Origin: Epiperipatus broadwayi
Lineage: Eukaryota; Onychophora; Udeonychophora; Euonychophora; Peripatidae
Reading direction: 5' to 3'
Assembly: GCA_028023455.1 (NCBI GenBank)
Contig: JAQFVV010000150.1
Coordinates: 2,425,550-2,489,549, forward strand
Length of the DNA: 64,000 nt
Shown here: piece by piece, positions 1-11,026 of the stretch
Layout: each line of letters opens with the position of its first letter
How positions within the stretch are numbered: position 1 is the stretch's first letter
Notes under the pieces: model-generated
The model's database searches: none
Told to the model about the DNA's origin: nothing
Seen by the model: the letters and a program-made list of their open reading frames with translations, nothing else
Position numbers and translations under genes: made by a program

Positions 1-239
1 CTGAAATTGCAATTGTCAATTATCAGGAATAAATATCCAAAGATGTTTATCATCAGCTTTTTTTTCTTTAATCTAATGACTTTATTTATAACTCTCAAGG
101 TGTGCAGTGAAAAGTCAAAAAACTTTTAAAATATATTAATACTTCAAATAGGAGGAAACATAAAATTTACAATGGAAAAATAAATAAATAATTCAATTAA
201 TTATATGGATGTTAAAATTTAAAAAGTTATAAAAAATTA

Positions 240-1340
240 TAGAGTAGGGATTGAGACTGTATTTTAGAAAAGATACTTTATGGATTATTGAGTAATTGGG
301 AATAGATATTGAATACATAATAGGTTAATATTGTTAATAATAGAATAGTTAGAGGAATTAATCTATGTTCAGGAGGGGTTATTTAGGGAGGAAATGGAGT
401 GTATAAAAAATGAGGCAATAAAAAATGATTATCCAATTAAGATTATTAATAAATTATGTGGAAAAAAGAATATAGACAAAATTGAGAGGAAATTGAGAAA
501 AAAGAATGAAAAAAAGAAGGAATTTATGTATAGTGGGTATAAAGTGTCAAAAAGTACTTTTTTTAAGATTAAAAAGATAATGAGGGATATGAATAAGAAA
601 TATGGTAAGGAATGTGGTTTATTGTTGAAACCAGTATATAAAAGGAAATGTAATTTAGGTAATATGATAAGAAATAGGAATGTTGAAAAATGAATGGTAT
701 TTATAAAATAGAATGTTTGGATTGTAAAAAAGAGAATAAAGATGTATCATATATTGGTACAACAAAGAACAAATTAGAGACAAGATTGAAACAGATTTGA
801 GAGATAGGAATTCTAATGTAAATATACATAGTAAGGAAATTGGACATATAGATTTTAAGATTAAAATGTTGGAGGGGGTTAGATTGTATAAAGAAAGAAT
901 GGTAAAAGAGAGTTTATATATAAAAAGATATAAACCTGTTTTAAATAGAATTGGATAAGACATGAATAAAGAATTATTTTTGGAAATAAATTCATTTTTG
1001 AAGTATATAAGAAAGAAAAAGGAAATAAGTTTTTTTATTGTAACAATTGGTTTTTTGGATAAAAAATGTAAAAAGGGAAAGTTTTTTGAGAAGGGAGTCA
1101 AGTAAGTGTGGTGTATGTTTTGTGTTTTTAATTTAATTGATTTTAATGTATTTTATTTATTTTTAAATTTTATGGGGTTTATATGCTTTATATTGTTTTT
1201 GATTATTTTTGTTTTTATTATGTGAAGTTTGTTTATAATGTAATGTTTTTTCTAGATCCTTGAAAATGACTATAGAGTAAAGATAGTCGAAACGTTGGAA
1301 ATAAGTGGATATATATATATACATCAAATAAAGTTTTTGA
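240..1340 (+). pseudogene. Penelope-like element 3' fragment (linker plus GIY-YIG endonuclease)
   Basis: This is the 3' end of a Penelope-like retroelement (PLE), whose usual order is reverse transcriptase, basic linker, GIY-YIG endonuclease. The frame at 394-693 encodes a very Lys-rich 99-residue segment of the kind that joins RT to endonuclease. A second frame starting near 690 reads GIYKIECLDCKK and then SYIGTTKN, the GIY and YIG motifs with the Cys pair typical of PLE endonucleases, followed by a stop near 800. The C-terminal block (ESLYIKRYKPVLNRIG) resumes in another frame and stops near 958. The copy is therefore broken by at least two frameshifts or stops and lacks the RT core, so it is 5'-truncated. 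A hammerhead-like motif follows at 1,258. The motifs are seen directly; the family assignment rests on their order. Clearly non-functional. Confidence 0.8.
1258..1300 (+). ncRNA. Degenerate hammerhead-like motif at PLE 3' end
   Basis: A 6 bp stem (GACTAT with ATAGTC) closes a nine-base loop and is followed directly by GAAAC and then GTT. This matches hammerhead stem II, the conserved GAAA, a minimal stem III and a GUU cleavage triplet. The 5' core reads TTGAAAATGA instead of CUGAUGA, so the core is altered. PLEs are known to carry minimal type I hammerheads in their terminal repeats, and the position just downstream of a PLE endonuclease fits. Probably inactive. Confidence 0.5.
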
Positions 1341-1384
1341 CAAGAAAAGAAGTGATTTTTAATTATAGAATTATATTTGTATTA

Positions 1385-1450
1385 TCTATACGGTGCTAGT
1401 ATTATAGATAAAGACACCATTCAATGGCACTGTTTTCTCGCTAAAACTAT
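1385..1450 (-). repeat. Fragment of a dispersed repeat (partner at 2,640)
   Basis: Read on the minus strand, this stretch aligns with 2,685-2,760 on the plus strand: both run through GTTTTAGC, an A-rich patch, GTGCCAT, GAATGG, then ATCTATA or GCTATAAG. It is a short inverted second copy of the same dispersed repeat. Too short and diverged to classify alone. Confidence 0.5.
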
Positions 1451-1489
1451 AAAATATGAACATTCCCAGGCCATTGATTTTAATCATTT

Positions 1490-2080
1490 TGATTTGTTTT
1501 TTGTAATGCGAAAATAAAATAAAAAACAAAATCGTTTTTTGAAATATTATTTTTTATTAACATATACAAATTAAATGATAACAGTAAATGTAAAATAAAA
1601 TCAACAAATTACAATTTGATTCGTGTTTTTTATTTTGCTTTATTAGAAAAAAAACAATTTTCTATCAGATATTTTTTTAGTGGGGTTATGACTTTTTGTT
1701 GTTGTTGTTGTTTAAAATCTCATAATTGGAATAAAAAGTAAAATTTGTTAGTCTTCCTTTTAAATTTTAATTTTTACAGACAAACAGATATTATTGTGTT
1801 ACCGCTATTCTTTACTTTTTTAGTCTTCATTTTACATTTTTATTTTTTACAGACAAACAGATATTACCTATATTTTTTACTTCAAATAGAATGACAACAA
1901 AAAGTAAAAGTAGGGTTAGGTTTAGGGTTAGTTTTAGGGTAAAGTTTAGGGTTCTGTTGTTTGTAATGCTAAAATAAAAAATATCAACATCATACTTTTT
2001 GTAAATACTTATTTTTTATTAACATATATAAAATAAATGATAACAACAAACATAAAATATATTCAACAAAGTATAACAGT
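1490..2080. repeat. Local direct duplications in non-coding DNA
   Basis: Two nested duplications are visible. About 130 bp at 1,490-1,625 (GTAATGCGAAAATAAA through TTTTTTATTAACATAT and AAATGATAACA) recurs at about 1,960-2,080. A 60-75 bp segment ending ACAGACAAACAGATATTA occurs at 1,742-1,795 and again at 1,815-1,875. No coding frame accompanies them. The 1,300-2,500 interval otherwise holds only A/T runs. Confidence 0.65.
1908..1955 (+). repeat. Short degenerate telomere-like (TTAGGG) stretch
   Basis: Six variants of (T)TTAGGG, several with extra Ts or the form TAGGGTAAAG, occur back to back in about 45 bp. TTAGGG is the common animal telomere repeat, so this is an interstitial telomere-like sequence. 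It lies between the two duplicated blocks described at 1,490-2,080, so it may be a chance product of local duplication. Confidence 0.5.
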
Positions 2081-2499
2081 AGTCATAGAAAAGAAAGAAA
2101 ATAAAAGTTTTTAAACAACAACAAATATATATAAAATGCCTTCTTTACTTATTAATCATGTTTATAATATATGCTTTTTATGAAATTTAAAAAAAAAGTG
2201 TAGAATTGTACTTTTCTTATTGGATATTTTTGTGTTTCTGCTATTTTTAATTCAAAAATAAACACAAGGTAAAATATTGTTTGTCTCGTGGAATGTTATG
2301 AACAGTACGTTACTTGATGCATTACCTAATTCCAACTCACTTTACACATATATCTTGTCAACATTTTCCCAATTAAAACTTCAATACAGTACAGTGTAAA
2401 AAGTCTGATAATTATTACTTTAGAAAATCTGAACCATTCAATACTTTAAAAAAAAAATTCAATCAAAACAACATTTCCATCCAATTCAAATATACACAC

Positions 2500-2850
2500 C
2501 CTCTCACCAAGTCATAACAATTTTATAAACTGTGTGAATTTGCCAAATGTATTTGCTGCGATGTGACATACATGCTGTACTGTGACATGACATAACGGCC
2601 TGCAATCTGTAGCACAACAAAAAAGTTGTATTATAGAAAACATGGGTTCGAATGTGTCACCCTCGGAAAGGGCATTTTTATGTGTTTTAGCACAAAAATG
2701 GTGCCATAGAATGGCATCTTTAGCTATAAGACTAGAACCATCTATACTTGTGTATATACATATAATTTTATAAATGCACACACACACACTAATATATATA
2801 TGTCTATAACTTTTTATAGATGATAAATGTATAAAAGTCAACATTTAATA
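2500..2850 (+). repeat. SINE-like repeat with B-box-like motif
   Basis: GGGTTCGAAT at 2,645 matches the core of a Pol III B box (GGTTCGANNCC), and the 100 bases after it are conserved in the inverted fragment at 1,385-1,450. I could not place a convincing A box 35-45 bases upstream. The local base composition (about 40% GC) stands out from the surroundings. A minus-strand frame of 110 codons crosses this block but has no recognisable motif, so I treat it as chance. A tRNA-derived SINE is the simplest reading, at low confidence. Confidence 0.35.
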
Positions 2851-2859
2851 TGTGATTAA

Positions 2860-5800
2860 ATATTTTATATATATACAAAGTTCAATTTGAATAGAATTTG
2901 TAGCAAAATCAAACTATATTCTATCATAATTATTAGTTAAAATATTTTTATAACTACTAGAAATAATAATATATTGAAAAATAAAAAAAGACATCTGAGT
3001 TTTCACTAATATGAAAATAAAAACTTTAGAGGTTTTTTTTTCATCACAGGCTTTAATCCTTAAAAAATTATTAATAATTATAATATATATATATTGTGAC
3101 CTTCTGGTTTGGCACCAGAAATATTAATTGGAATTATATAATACTATATTAGTAACATCTGATATTATCTTATTAAGAAAAAAATGAAATAACATGAAAT
3201 TTTTAAAATTTTTATTTATGATTTAAAACTATGATTAAAAGTATTTGTAGATGTAATTTAAAAATTATTAGATGTTTAGTATCTTACTTTAGAGTATAAT
3301 TAATGATAGGATAGAGGGTGGCTTGTCATAAACATAGTCAATTCAGTGTGAGTTGATGCTAATTTGTTTTATTTGTTTACAAAGCAGTATTAAGACTTGT
3401 TTGAATGATTCTCTAGTTCATTTGCTTTTCATATTTTAATTTATAGTATAAACAGTGAAATATGTTTAATTCATTATCATTAAAATAGTCATTTGGTCAT
3501 ATCAGTTTAGTGTCTATAGTACATTATTTGTAAATATTCATGTAGGTTGGTATCATTATTCAACTTCATTTTATTTATATGTTTCATTAAACCATTAAAT
3601 ATCATATTTCATTCCCAGATATTTAATTTCATAATTAATAGTGTTAAAAACCAGCTTAATTGCAGTTTAAGTGAATTAATGGATTATTGGACTGGTGAAT
3701 TATTAAACAATAATTATCCTATAAAATATTTTATTTGTTAAAACAGTTGTCATTAGTTTTATTGTTACTTCAAAAATACAGAATATTTAATTCTTAGTTT
3801 AATTTAATATTTTTTTTTTATTTATTTAAAAGACAAAATATTTTTCCCCACTTTCTTTCTTTTTCAAGACAAGAAAGTTTCTTGCATAAAAATCTCCTCA
3901 TTAAAAAGTTCAGTGCAATGAGAGGGGTAAGTCTCTGTCTGGTGACCTTTGAACTTTCAAATAATCTTGGATTATTGGAAGAATAAATGTTAGGTCATGT
4001 TTTAAAATCTATAGAAAGGGTTCATTATAATTCTATAGGGATTGCAAACTGCTAATTGCTGACTAGGGATTGCTGACAAATTTTCTACTACTGAAACCAA
4101 GCTTAATAGTACAATTTTGTTTGTTATAAGTTAATTCTTCCAAAGCCAAGTTTTGAAAGTATAAAAATTATTATTGGTTCCTAAACATGACAGAGTGAAC
4201 AACCCTATGAGGGATATCAATTCCTATTCTTAAGCTAACTATTTAAATTCTTAAACTATTATTTAGGATGCATATGTGTGTTTATGCTATATATTATTTA
4301 AATTTAATTGCCAAAACTGAAGAAAGAATGGGACTGTGTAATAGTATTGTAAATTTGCTTTATTTAAACTTTAAACCTAATTGGAAAGAAGGTTTGTTTA
4401 TTTTTCAAAATTATTTTTCTTAAAATTTAATTATATTATTAATGGAGCAACTGTATACATTTATTATGTTGAAAAATGTGTGAACTCTTTATTAAATATA
4501 TCAAGAACTCTAAATAATAAATCTGTGCTAGTTATCAAAGGAGAAGGTTGAGAAGGATGCGTATAAATCATTTATTTTATTGTCATTATTATTAGAACAT
4601 TCACTTAATTATTTCTATTTTGCCTATTAAAAAAATAAGACTAAATGTGCAATTGAATGCATTGTTAATATTTATCTATTTTTCCCAATTACTGTGAGAA
4701 ATGAATTTATAAAATGGATAGAATTGAAAATGACTTTACTTTATTAATTGCATTCCTCATTTGCTGTAGAATTTCCCTATCTAGAATATTGCCAACAAAC
4801 TCCTGTAAATCTAAATAAATATTATCAGTTAAATAATTATATACATTCATGAATGTCTCTAAAAATATAAAATAAATGCTTGAATATATCCCGTGAATGA
4901 AATATGAATTATTACTTTATTTCCATCGTGATAAAAAAAATGTTTATTGCTTAATTAATAAAAAAATTATCCTATATAATATTTCTAGCGGTTCATTAGC
5001 CTTGCTAAAAAACATTGAATATGCTATTCTGGATCCCAATTAATGTTATTTGTTTTCCTGCAGGAACATGTGTTATGTATTTGTCAGTATTTATGTTTGT
5101 GCTAATAATTTTTATTATTTAAGATATGACCAAGGGATGTCATTTATGAACTATAATAAACTTTTCATTTTTTTTTACAACCAAGGAAAAGAAGAAAAAA
5201 AGAACTTTAGTTATTATTATTTGAAATTTGATAGATAGATAGTTTAAGAAGTGTTTTATGATTTTTATTATTATATTTATTATGGTTTTCTACTAGAACG
5301 TGTCACTAAATGTATAATATAGGAAATATTATACAAGGTATCTATTATTATTTTAGTATAAGTTTTGTTGTGTGTTCGTATTATAAACATATGAGGGAGA
5401 CATCCATTTAGTGTTGAAGGGGTAATAGCTCTCTTAAAAAAGAAGCTCATTATATAGATTCTTATAGTATATCTATGCATTTTTCCATAGATTAGAAAAT
5501 AATTATTTCCAATAATTATTTAACCTAGAACATAAAGTTTTATTATTTATCTAAGCCAAACTTTTACTTTAAATTGGTGCCAATGTAAATGCACTATAAA
5601 AATTATTTTGTCTTACTTTGCCAATAGAAATTATTGCCTTGTTTTTCAACCGTCATTAGTATGTTATCAAGTCCTAAATATTATATTATCAGATATGAAA
5701 TATTTATCCATTATTGCTTTTACAATTAGTAATTGATATTTTTACAGAAGTTCTTTGCTTACTGGGATTTGAATTGTATGTGTATTATTATGCTTGTATA

Positions 5801-6000
5801 TGTGTATCTATTATTAGATTCAACTATAATAATGTGTAAATTGCAAGTAAAAATGATATAAAGTCTATCGGTTTCAGAGGAAGAGAATGGTCAATTGATT
5901 TGGAAAGATTAGAGATTTATTTAAGTATGAATTTATTGTTCTTTATTATACTTGAATGGAAAAGTATCCAGTGGCTATATAGAGTAAAGTTATTGATGTT
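2860..6000. other. Unassigned AT-rich DNA
   Basis: I see no recognisable gene, RNA or mobile element. The longest frames are about 60 codons, low in complexity and without motifs. The sequence consists of A/T runs and short TA microsatellites (for example near 3,085). Confidence 0.6.
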
Positions 6001-6004
6001 TTAT

Positions 6005-6112
6005 AGTATTTTATGGGATTGAGTAATCTCCCCTTTTTTGTATTGATTATTTGACATGGGTAGATTGCCTAGTGTATTGTATGGGATTGAGTAATCTCTC
6101 CCTTTTTGTTTA
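6005..6112 (+). repeat. Two-copy minisatellite (about 58 bp period)
   Basis: TATGGGATTGAGTAATCTC followed by CCTTTTTTGTATTGA occurs at about 6,011 and again at about 6,079. It is a simple tandem duplication without coding potential. The flanks to 6,690 hold nothing recognisable. Confidence 0.65.
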
Positions 6113-6694
6113 TTGAAGTATTTGATAGAAGTGGATTGAATCCTCCAGTTTTGATATTTGATATTATGAATTAGAGTATATGAAGCCAAGTATTTATCTC
6201 CCTGATTATTTGGTGATGAGATTTATTTCCACCAGTTTATTTAGTCTCAAAAGTTAGACTTGAAAATTGTTGTATTGTTATTTATATGATTTGAATTGTA
6301 AAAATCTTTTATCCCCATGTGCTTATTGAATGTTTTTCCATCTTATACTTATAGCCAAGTGCCAGATAATTTATTGATAAAAGAAGAATAAAAGTAGAAT
6401 TGATTTTTTTTACAAAACATCTGTAGTAAAGTTAGTGATTAAAGCTTGATTGTCCATTGCCTTCATCTGTATTATGATTGATTATAAGTTCATAAGTAAA
6501 CTGATTGGACTGATTAGTATTAATTATTTATTCTATGACACACAGCATAATACAGATCCATGCATAAAGTATTAATTTTAAAGATATGGAAAAATCCATC
6601 ATTAACGTATAACTTTAATTATCATTTTAAATCATTTTGGATTTATCATTTAAGTTTCATATCATCAGTATTCAATCATCATTTGAATAAGTAA

Positions 6695-6912
6695 GCAAAA
6701 GAGGATAAAACATAATTAATTAGTATAATTATTTATTTCTTTTTTGGCAAAATAAAACATAGTTAATTAATAGAATTCTTTACTCATTTTTGCAAAGACA
6801 GAATATATTTAATTAATGGAGTTATTTATTTCATTTTGCAAGATATAGTTTGATAAGAGTATAGTTAATTAATGGAGCTATTTATTTCATTTTGCAAAAC
6901 ATAGTTTGATAT
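6695..6912 (+). repeat. Minisatellite, about four copies of a 55-65 bp unit
   Basis: The unit runs ATAGTTAATTAATGGAG, TTATTTATTTCATTTTGCAA, then AACATAGTTTGATA. The last two copies are nearly identical; the first two are diverged and lack parts. AT-rich with no frame. A tandem array degrading at its 5' side. Confidence 0.65.
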
Positions 6913-8330
6913 TATTCTTAGGTTTCAAACCCTTTACTTTATTTTTAGTTAATGTGCATTTGAAGTAAAATGCCAAAATTTTAGTTTTATGTTATAATTG
7001 AATATAAATATTTAACCATATGATTAGTTATCATAGACTTATCAACTAATTGATAATTTGAGAGTACTAAAAAAAATAAGATGTCAAATGTAAAGGAATT
7101 TTTTGTAGTTTATTGTTTGAAGTTTAGGGCTATCTTACTTCAGTTCCATATGTTTATCTGAAGGGACTGATAACTGAAAACCATTTTGCAATAAAATGTA
7201 AAGATTTTATTTTGGTTCATTATGTTAGTGTTAAAAATATAATGTATTCCATAAATCTACCAGGATGTTTTGATAGATGAAATGTGTCAGATTAAAAATT
7301 AGAAAATTATATTGTGTTATCTATTCTTATGTAAATTTTAACCATTGATGCTAAAGACATCCAGAACTTGTACTTGTACCAATTATAAGGAAATGAAATG
7401 TTTGCTTAACTATTTTTTTTGTTAATAAATATTTTATTATTCAAAATTGTATTCAGAATTCTTTAACATACGTTCGTATTTCATATTTTCACACATGCTC
7501 ACACATTTACTTTATCTAATATGATATGATTGTACTTTTCATTTAATTTAATGATAAACATCCAGATATGATGTTGTTGATTTCCTTGATCCAAACACTG
7601 TATGAGATATCAATTATTTACTGATTTTCTAAAAAGGTTTTATCATTTAGTAATTGTTTAGATGATGAATTGAAATCAAAATGTGCCCGATTTCTTTCAT
7701 TATCTAACTGCCATTATTTAGTTAGGATATTGCTTAATTTATATCATTATTTTCATAATAAGTAAATAGTAGTTGTTAAGAAGTAGATTTGAAATTAAGC
7801 TATGCAATAAGTTAATTCCCTGAGATATTCAATTTTTAATTCAGATTAAATATTAAATTTAGTTAACTAGTTTAGATTAATGTATAATTAAAAGTTCAAT
7901 AAGGTTAGGTTTATGTTATATTTAATTCCAACTTACTACATAGTACAGTGATGAAACATTACATTTTGGTTATTAATTTAATTTTCTAATATGGTAGAGG
8001 TTGTTCAATGCATGTAGATGATGGGAGGAGGTGAGGTATAGATTATAACTTATTAATGTTAGATGGTAGAATTTTACCAAATTAATCCTTATTTATTTTA
8101 GAATATAATAGATGTTTATTTCCTATTAATTATAATATTTCCTCTCACATCTAATGTACATTTTACACCTCATAGACCTCTGTATCTCTCAACTGAGCTA
8201 GGCTAAGGTAAAACTTTATTTAAGAGCCTCATTGATAGTTTCAAGATAAGATTAGTTTGATAGTTTATTCTATGATTCATAGAATTGGTGCCCCTGGGTA
8301 TTCGATAGTGATAGTGATCGGTGATGAGGG
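6913..8330. other. Unassigned AT-rich DNA
   Basis: No gene, RNA or repeat that I can support. The stretch ends at the LTR retroelement that begins at 8,343. Confidence 0.6.
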
Positions 8331-8348
8331 GTTACAATATATTGTAAC
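8331..8348. repeat. Perfect 18 bp palindrome at LTR insertion edge
   Basis: GTTACAATATATTGTAAC is its own reverse complement and spans the junction between flanking DNA and the 5' LTR start (TGTAAC at 8,343). The flank therefore ends in GTTACA plus ATATAT, mimicking the LTR's own 3' end, which at 13,151-13,160 also reads GTTACA followed by ATATA. Either the target resembled the LTR terminus, or this is a scar of an earlier insertion or excision of the same family. Confidence 0.6.
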
Positions 8349-10472
8349 GATATATAGATATGTCGTTACATTAATTTAAAATAAAAGCTTAAAAGTTCGC
8401 AAATAAAAGTAAAAAAAACTAAACGCTAAAAATGTTTGTTATACATATATACATTCGCACAGATGCTAAACTTTAAAAATATTTTTTTTAAAAAAAGGTA
8501 TTCGAATGTATTTTTTTATAAAAAAAGATTTATAAAAATATCTTAATAAAAAAATAACGTAAGTTAAAATAAAAACAGGTATTAATTAATTCCTGTAATC
8601 TATAAATGAAAATGATTGTTTATTAATTATCTAAAAGCTGTTTAATTAAAAAGTCAGATGGAAAGTTAGATAAGAGAAGAAAGGGATTTTAGCTTGACCA
8701 ATGGAAGCCAAATAAAGGCCCGGACCATAACGAAAAAACAGAACAGTGACGTTTTTGTTCATGGAATCCATAGGAGGACTATAAAAAGAAAAAAATATTG
8801 AGTTCCAGTCAGAGAGAGCTTTTTCCAACTTGATTTTGGTGAGTCTGGCGACAAGACGCACTTGTCGTCCTCACTCACTTATTTAAAAATGCAAAGACTG
8901 TGATACCAGGACAGAACCAGCAACTGCCACCTCCAAAACATCAGACCGGTCTTCCAGGAAAGTCTGCGTGGGAATTGCCAACGGAACATGGACTTCTCTT
9001 CTGTAAGCAATAGAACTGAACAATTGTTAAAATCATAACATTAATTAAGAACTTTAAAGATTGATAAGTAAATTTAAATTTTATAAAAAGGAACTTTTCT
9101 CTGACCTATGTGTCAACTAAATTGATAATGTGAAATTTTATATATGTGTGCATTTGATAAAAAAAAAATCATTTCCATTTATTATTTATTGTATTGATAT
9201 TTATTAAATTTTAAATGAGTAAATTTTAAGTTGTTTATAGATGCTTGCATGGATTCGTTTGCCGTTAATTATATTTTGGTTTTCATATTTGATCAAAATA
9301 TATAGACATTCGATAAATAATGATACCTTACGGTGAGTATCTAAAAATGTATTTATTCGGATGTCTTTTAAGTTATTGGTGACAACGCAAGTATCTTATG
9401 GTGAATACTATTGGGTTACTTATAAGTTTCCCTCTGCGATTGTCGGTATCAATAATTTTGTATTTTGATCATGTATGTTTATTTTGAAATGTTTTCGACC
9501 GTGGAATCTATGTAATCGATCTATACCCAACATTTTTAAACAAATTTTATAAAATTCATTTGTGCGAACGTATCTAAATGTTAAACTTAAGTCGGGCGTG
9601 AATGGTTATATAGATTTGTAAAGTTATATTAGGGGAGGGTAATCTTAGGTTATTTGTGTCATTGTTGAATTGGGTCAATGGATTGGATATATTTGTGTAA
9701 TTAGTAAATGTAGTATTGAGTTTCGCTACGTGCAGAATCGCTGTATACACCGCACCAACCCTTTGCCTATGGATGGGATTGTAAGTCGGCAAAAAGGATC
9801 GCGGTCCCTTCCTATGGAGTTTTTATTTTATTGTTCTTCTTGCTATACAGACGTCATATTCCTGTATTAGACAAGAGTCAATATTTTCTTAAACTATATT
9901 GTTCAGATGTCCATTCCTGACAGTATAGTATCTTTGTGCTGTTGTATTTTCATGCTACATTGAATACATAAATGTATCGGATGGATTGATGCCAGTTTGA
10001 CTGCGAATTTTAGCCTAGGGTTAAATAGGGATAGAATGTCTTATTTTCAAATGCAGATCTATGTAGTCTATTCATACTTGACAATCTAAAAAAAAAAAAA
10101 ATTAAAATCATTGAAATTTATATAAATGTAAAATTAAAGAGTAATAAGAATATAAAAATCTAAAAATGTTAAACCTATTCCTCGAGTTTAGAATGATTTT
10201 ATATGTGCGTAAATAAATATTTTATGTGTTAATTTCTGGAAGTGGCTTTTATTCTTTTATATTTAAGATATAAAATTAAGTTATATTTTATTATCTCTGC
10301 TACTCACTGAGCTAGTGACTTGGGCTAACGACCGGAATCAAAATTAAAAAAAAAAGATTTATTTTTTTTTACTTACGTATCTGCCTACTTTATAAATTTT
10401 TTTAGGTTCAAATGCCTAGATGGCGCCCTGTAGTGCAGTTTACGTAAGTCTAGCTTTATCCAGATCGTTACA
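8343..10472 (+). repeat. 5' LTR (2,130 bp)
   Basis: Bounded by TGTAACGAT and ATCGTTACA. Compared by eye with the 3' LTR it differs at about 15 substitutions plus a few homopolymer indels, so roughly 99% identity and a young insertion. About 10 of the 15 substitutions are CG versus TG or CA exchanges, the signature of methylated-cytosine deamination. It carries a TATA box and splice-donor-like sites (see 8,780). Short frames of 66 and 72 codons lie on opposite strands near 9,574-9,870 and are identical in both LTRs, but they overlap each other and show no motif, so I do not call them genes. Confidence 0.82.
8780..9008 (+). promoter_or_regulatory. LTR promoter with downstream splice donor
   Basis: TATAAAAAG at 8,780-8,788 is a strong TATA box; a CRE-like TGACGT lies about 30 bases upstream near 8,747. 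About 30 bases downstream CAGTCAGAG could serve as initiator. GGTGAGTCT near 8,833 and CTGTAAGC at 9,001-9,008 resemble splice donors, so a transcript starting here would carry a short leader exon before being spliced. The block has higher GC than the rest of the LTR. The same elements occur in the 3' LTR at 11,464 and 11,687, which could drive outward transcription. Inferred from motifs only. Confidence 0.5.
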
Positions 10473-11026
10473 AACTGGCTACCCAACTTGGGCCAATCTT
10501 AAATAAACACGAGTGCCCTGAGAATTTTAAAAGGGAATCATGCCTGTAAATTTTTTCTGAAAATTATATAGATATATGTTTTGTATTAACGTAAAGTTAT
10601 AGTTTAAATTTTGTGTAAAAAGGTACTGCCAGTAAGAAAAATTGCGCATATGTAAAGAGAAATACGAGGAATAAAAAAGTAATAAATGAAACGTAATTAA
10701 TAAATATAAATCATAATTTTTTTTTAAAAAAGTCTTGTTAAAAATTTAATCATTTAACTTGCCTAAATAATACTTAAAGGTAGGAGAAATGAAACTTGGA
10801 AGGGAGGGGGCAGAAATTTAGCTGGTAGTAAGGAATCATCAGTCAACTTTTTTTTTTATCATTATATTCGTAATTACTGTTTTGTCTTTTTTAAAAAAAA
10901 AAAAAAAGTTTTGTCCTTTTGAAATTTCATATATAACAAATTTGTGTAACGTAATTACTAACACTAAGTAAATTCTTTTTTTTTTTTTTTTAATGTTTTT
11001 ATTTTTTTTGAGGAAGTTTACTGATA
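10473..11026 (+). other. Interior of LTR element, non-coding
   Basis: Only 554 bp lie between the LTRs. It opens with the primer-binding site and continues with A/T-rich DNA. A purine-rich run (GGAAGGGAGGGGGCAGAAA, about 10,799) could be a polypurine tract, but it sits about 210 bp from the 3' LTR; the sequence touching the 3' LTR (GAGGAAG, then TTTACTGATA) is a poor tract. No reading frame above about 40 codons. Confidence 0.65.
10476..10493 (+). promoter_or_regulatory. Primer-binding site, tRNA-Lys-like
   Basis: TGGCTACCCAACTTGGGC begins three bases after the 5' LTR. It resembles the lysine-tRNA primer-binding sites used by many LTR elements (TGGCGCCCAACGTGGGG type). The TGG start, position and length all fit minus-strand priming from a tRNA 3' end. 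This is the main evidence that the paired repeats are LTRs. Confidence 0.7.

Noticed and set aside
2512-2844. 110-codon minus-strand frame with many Cys and His residues
   Set aside because: It crosses a SINE-like repeat with B-box-like motif; the Cys/His are not in a recognisable spacing and nothing else supports a gene.
9574-9870. Overlapping 72- and 66-codon frames, identical in both LTRs (also 12,259-12,555), as a possible conserved small protein
   Set aside because: Identity follows from the recent LTR duplication, the frames lie on opposite strands over the same bases, and neither has a domain or a good start context.
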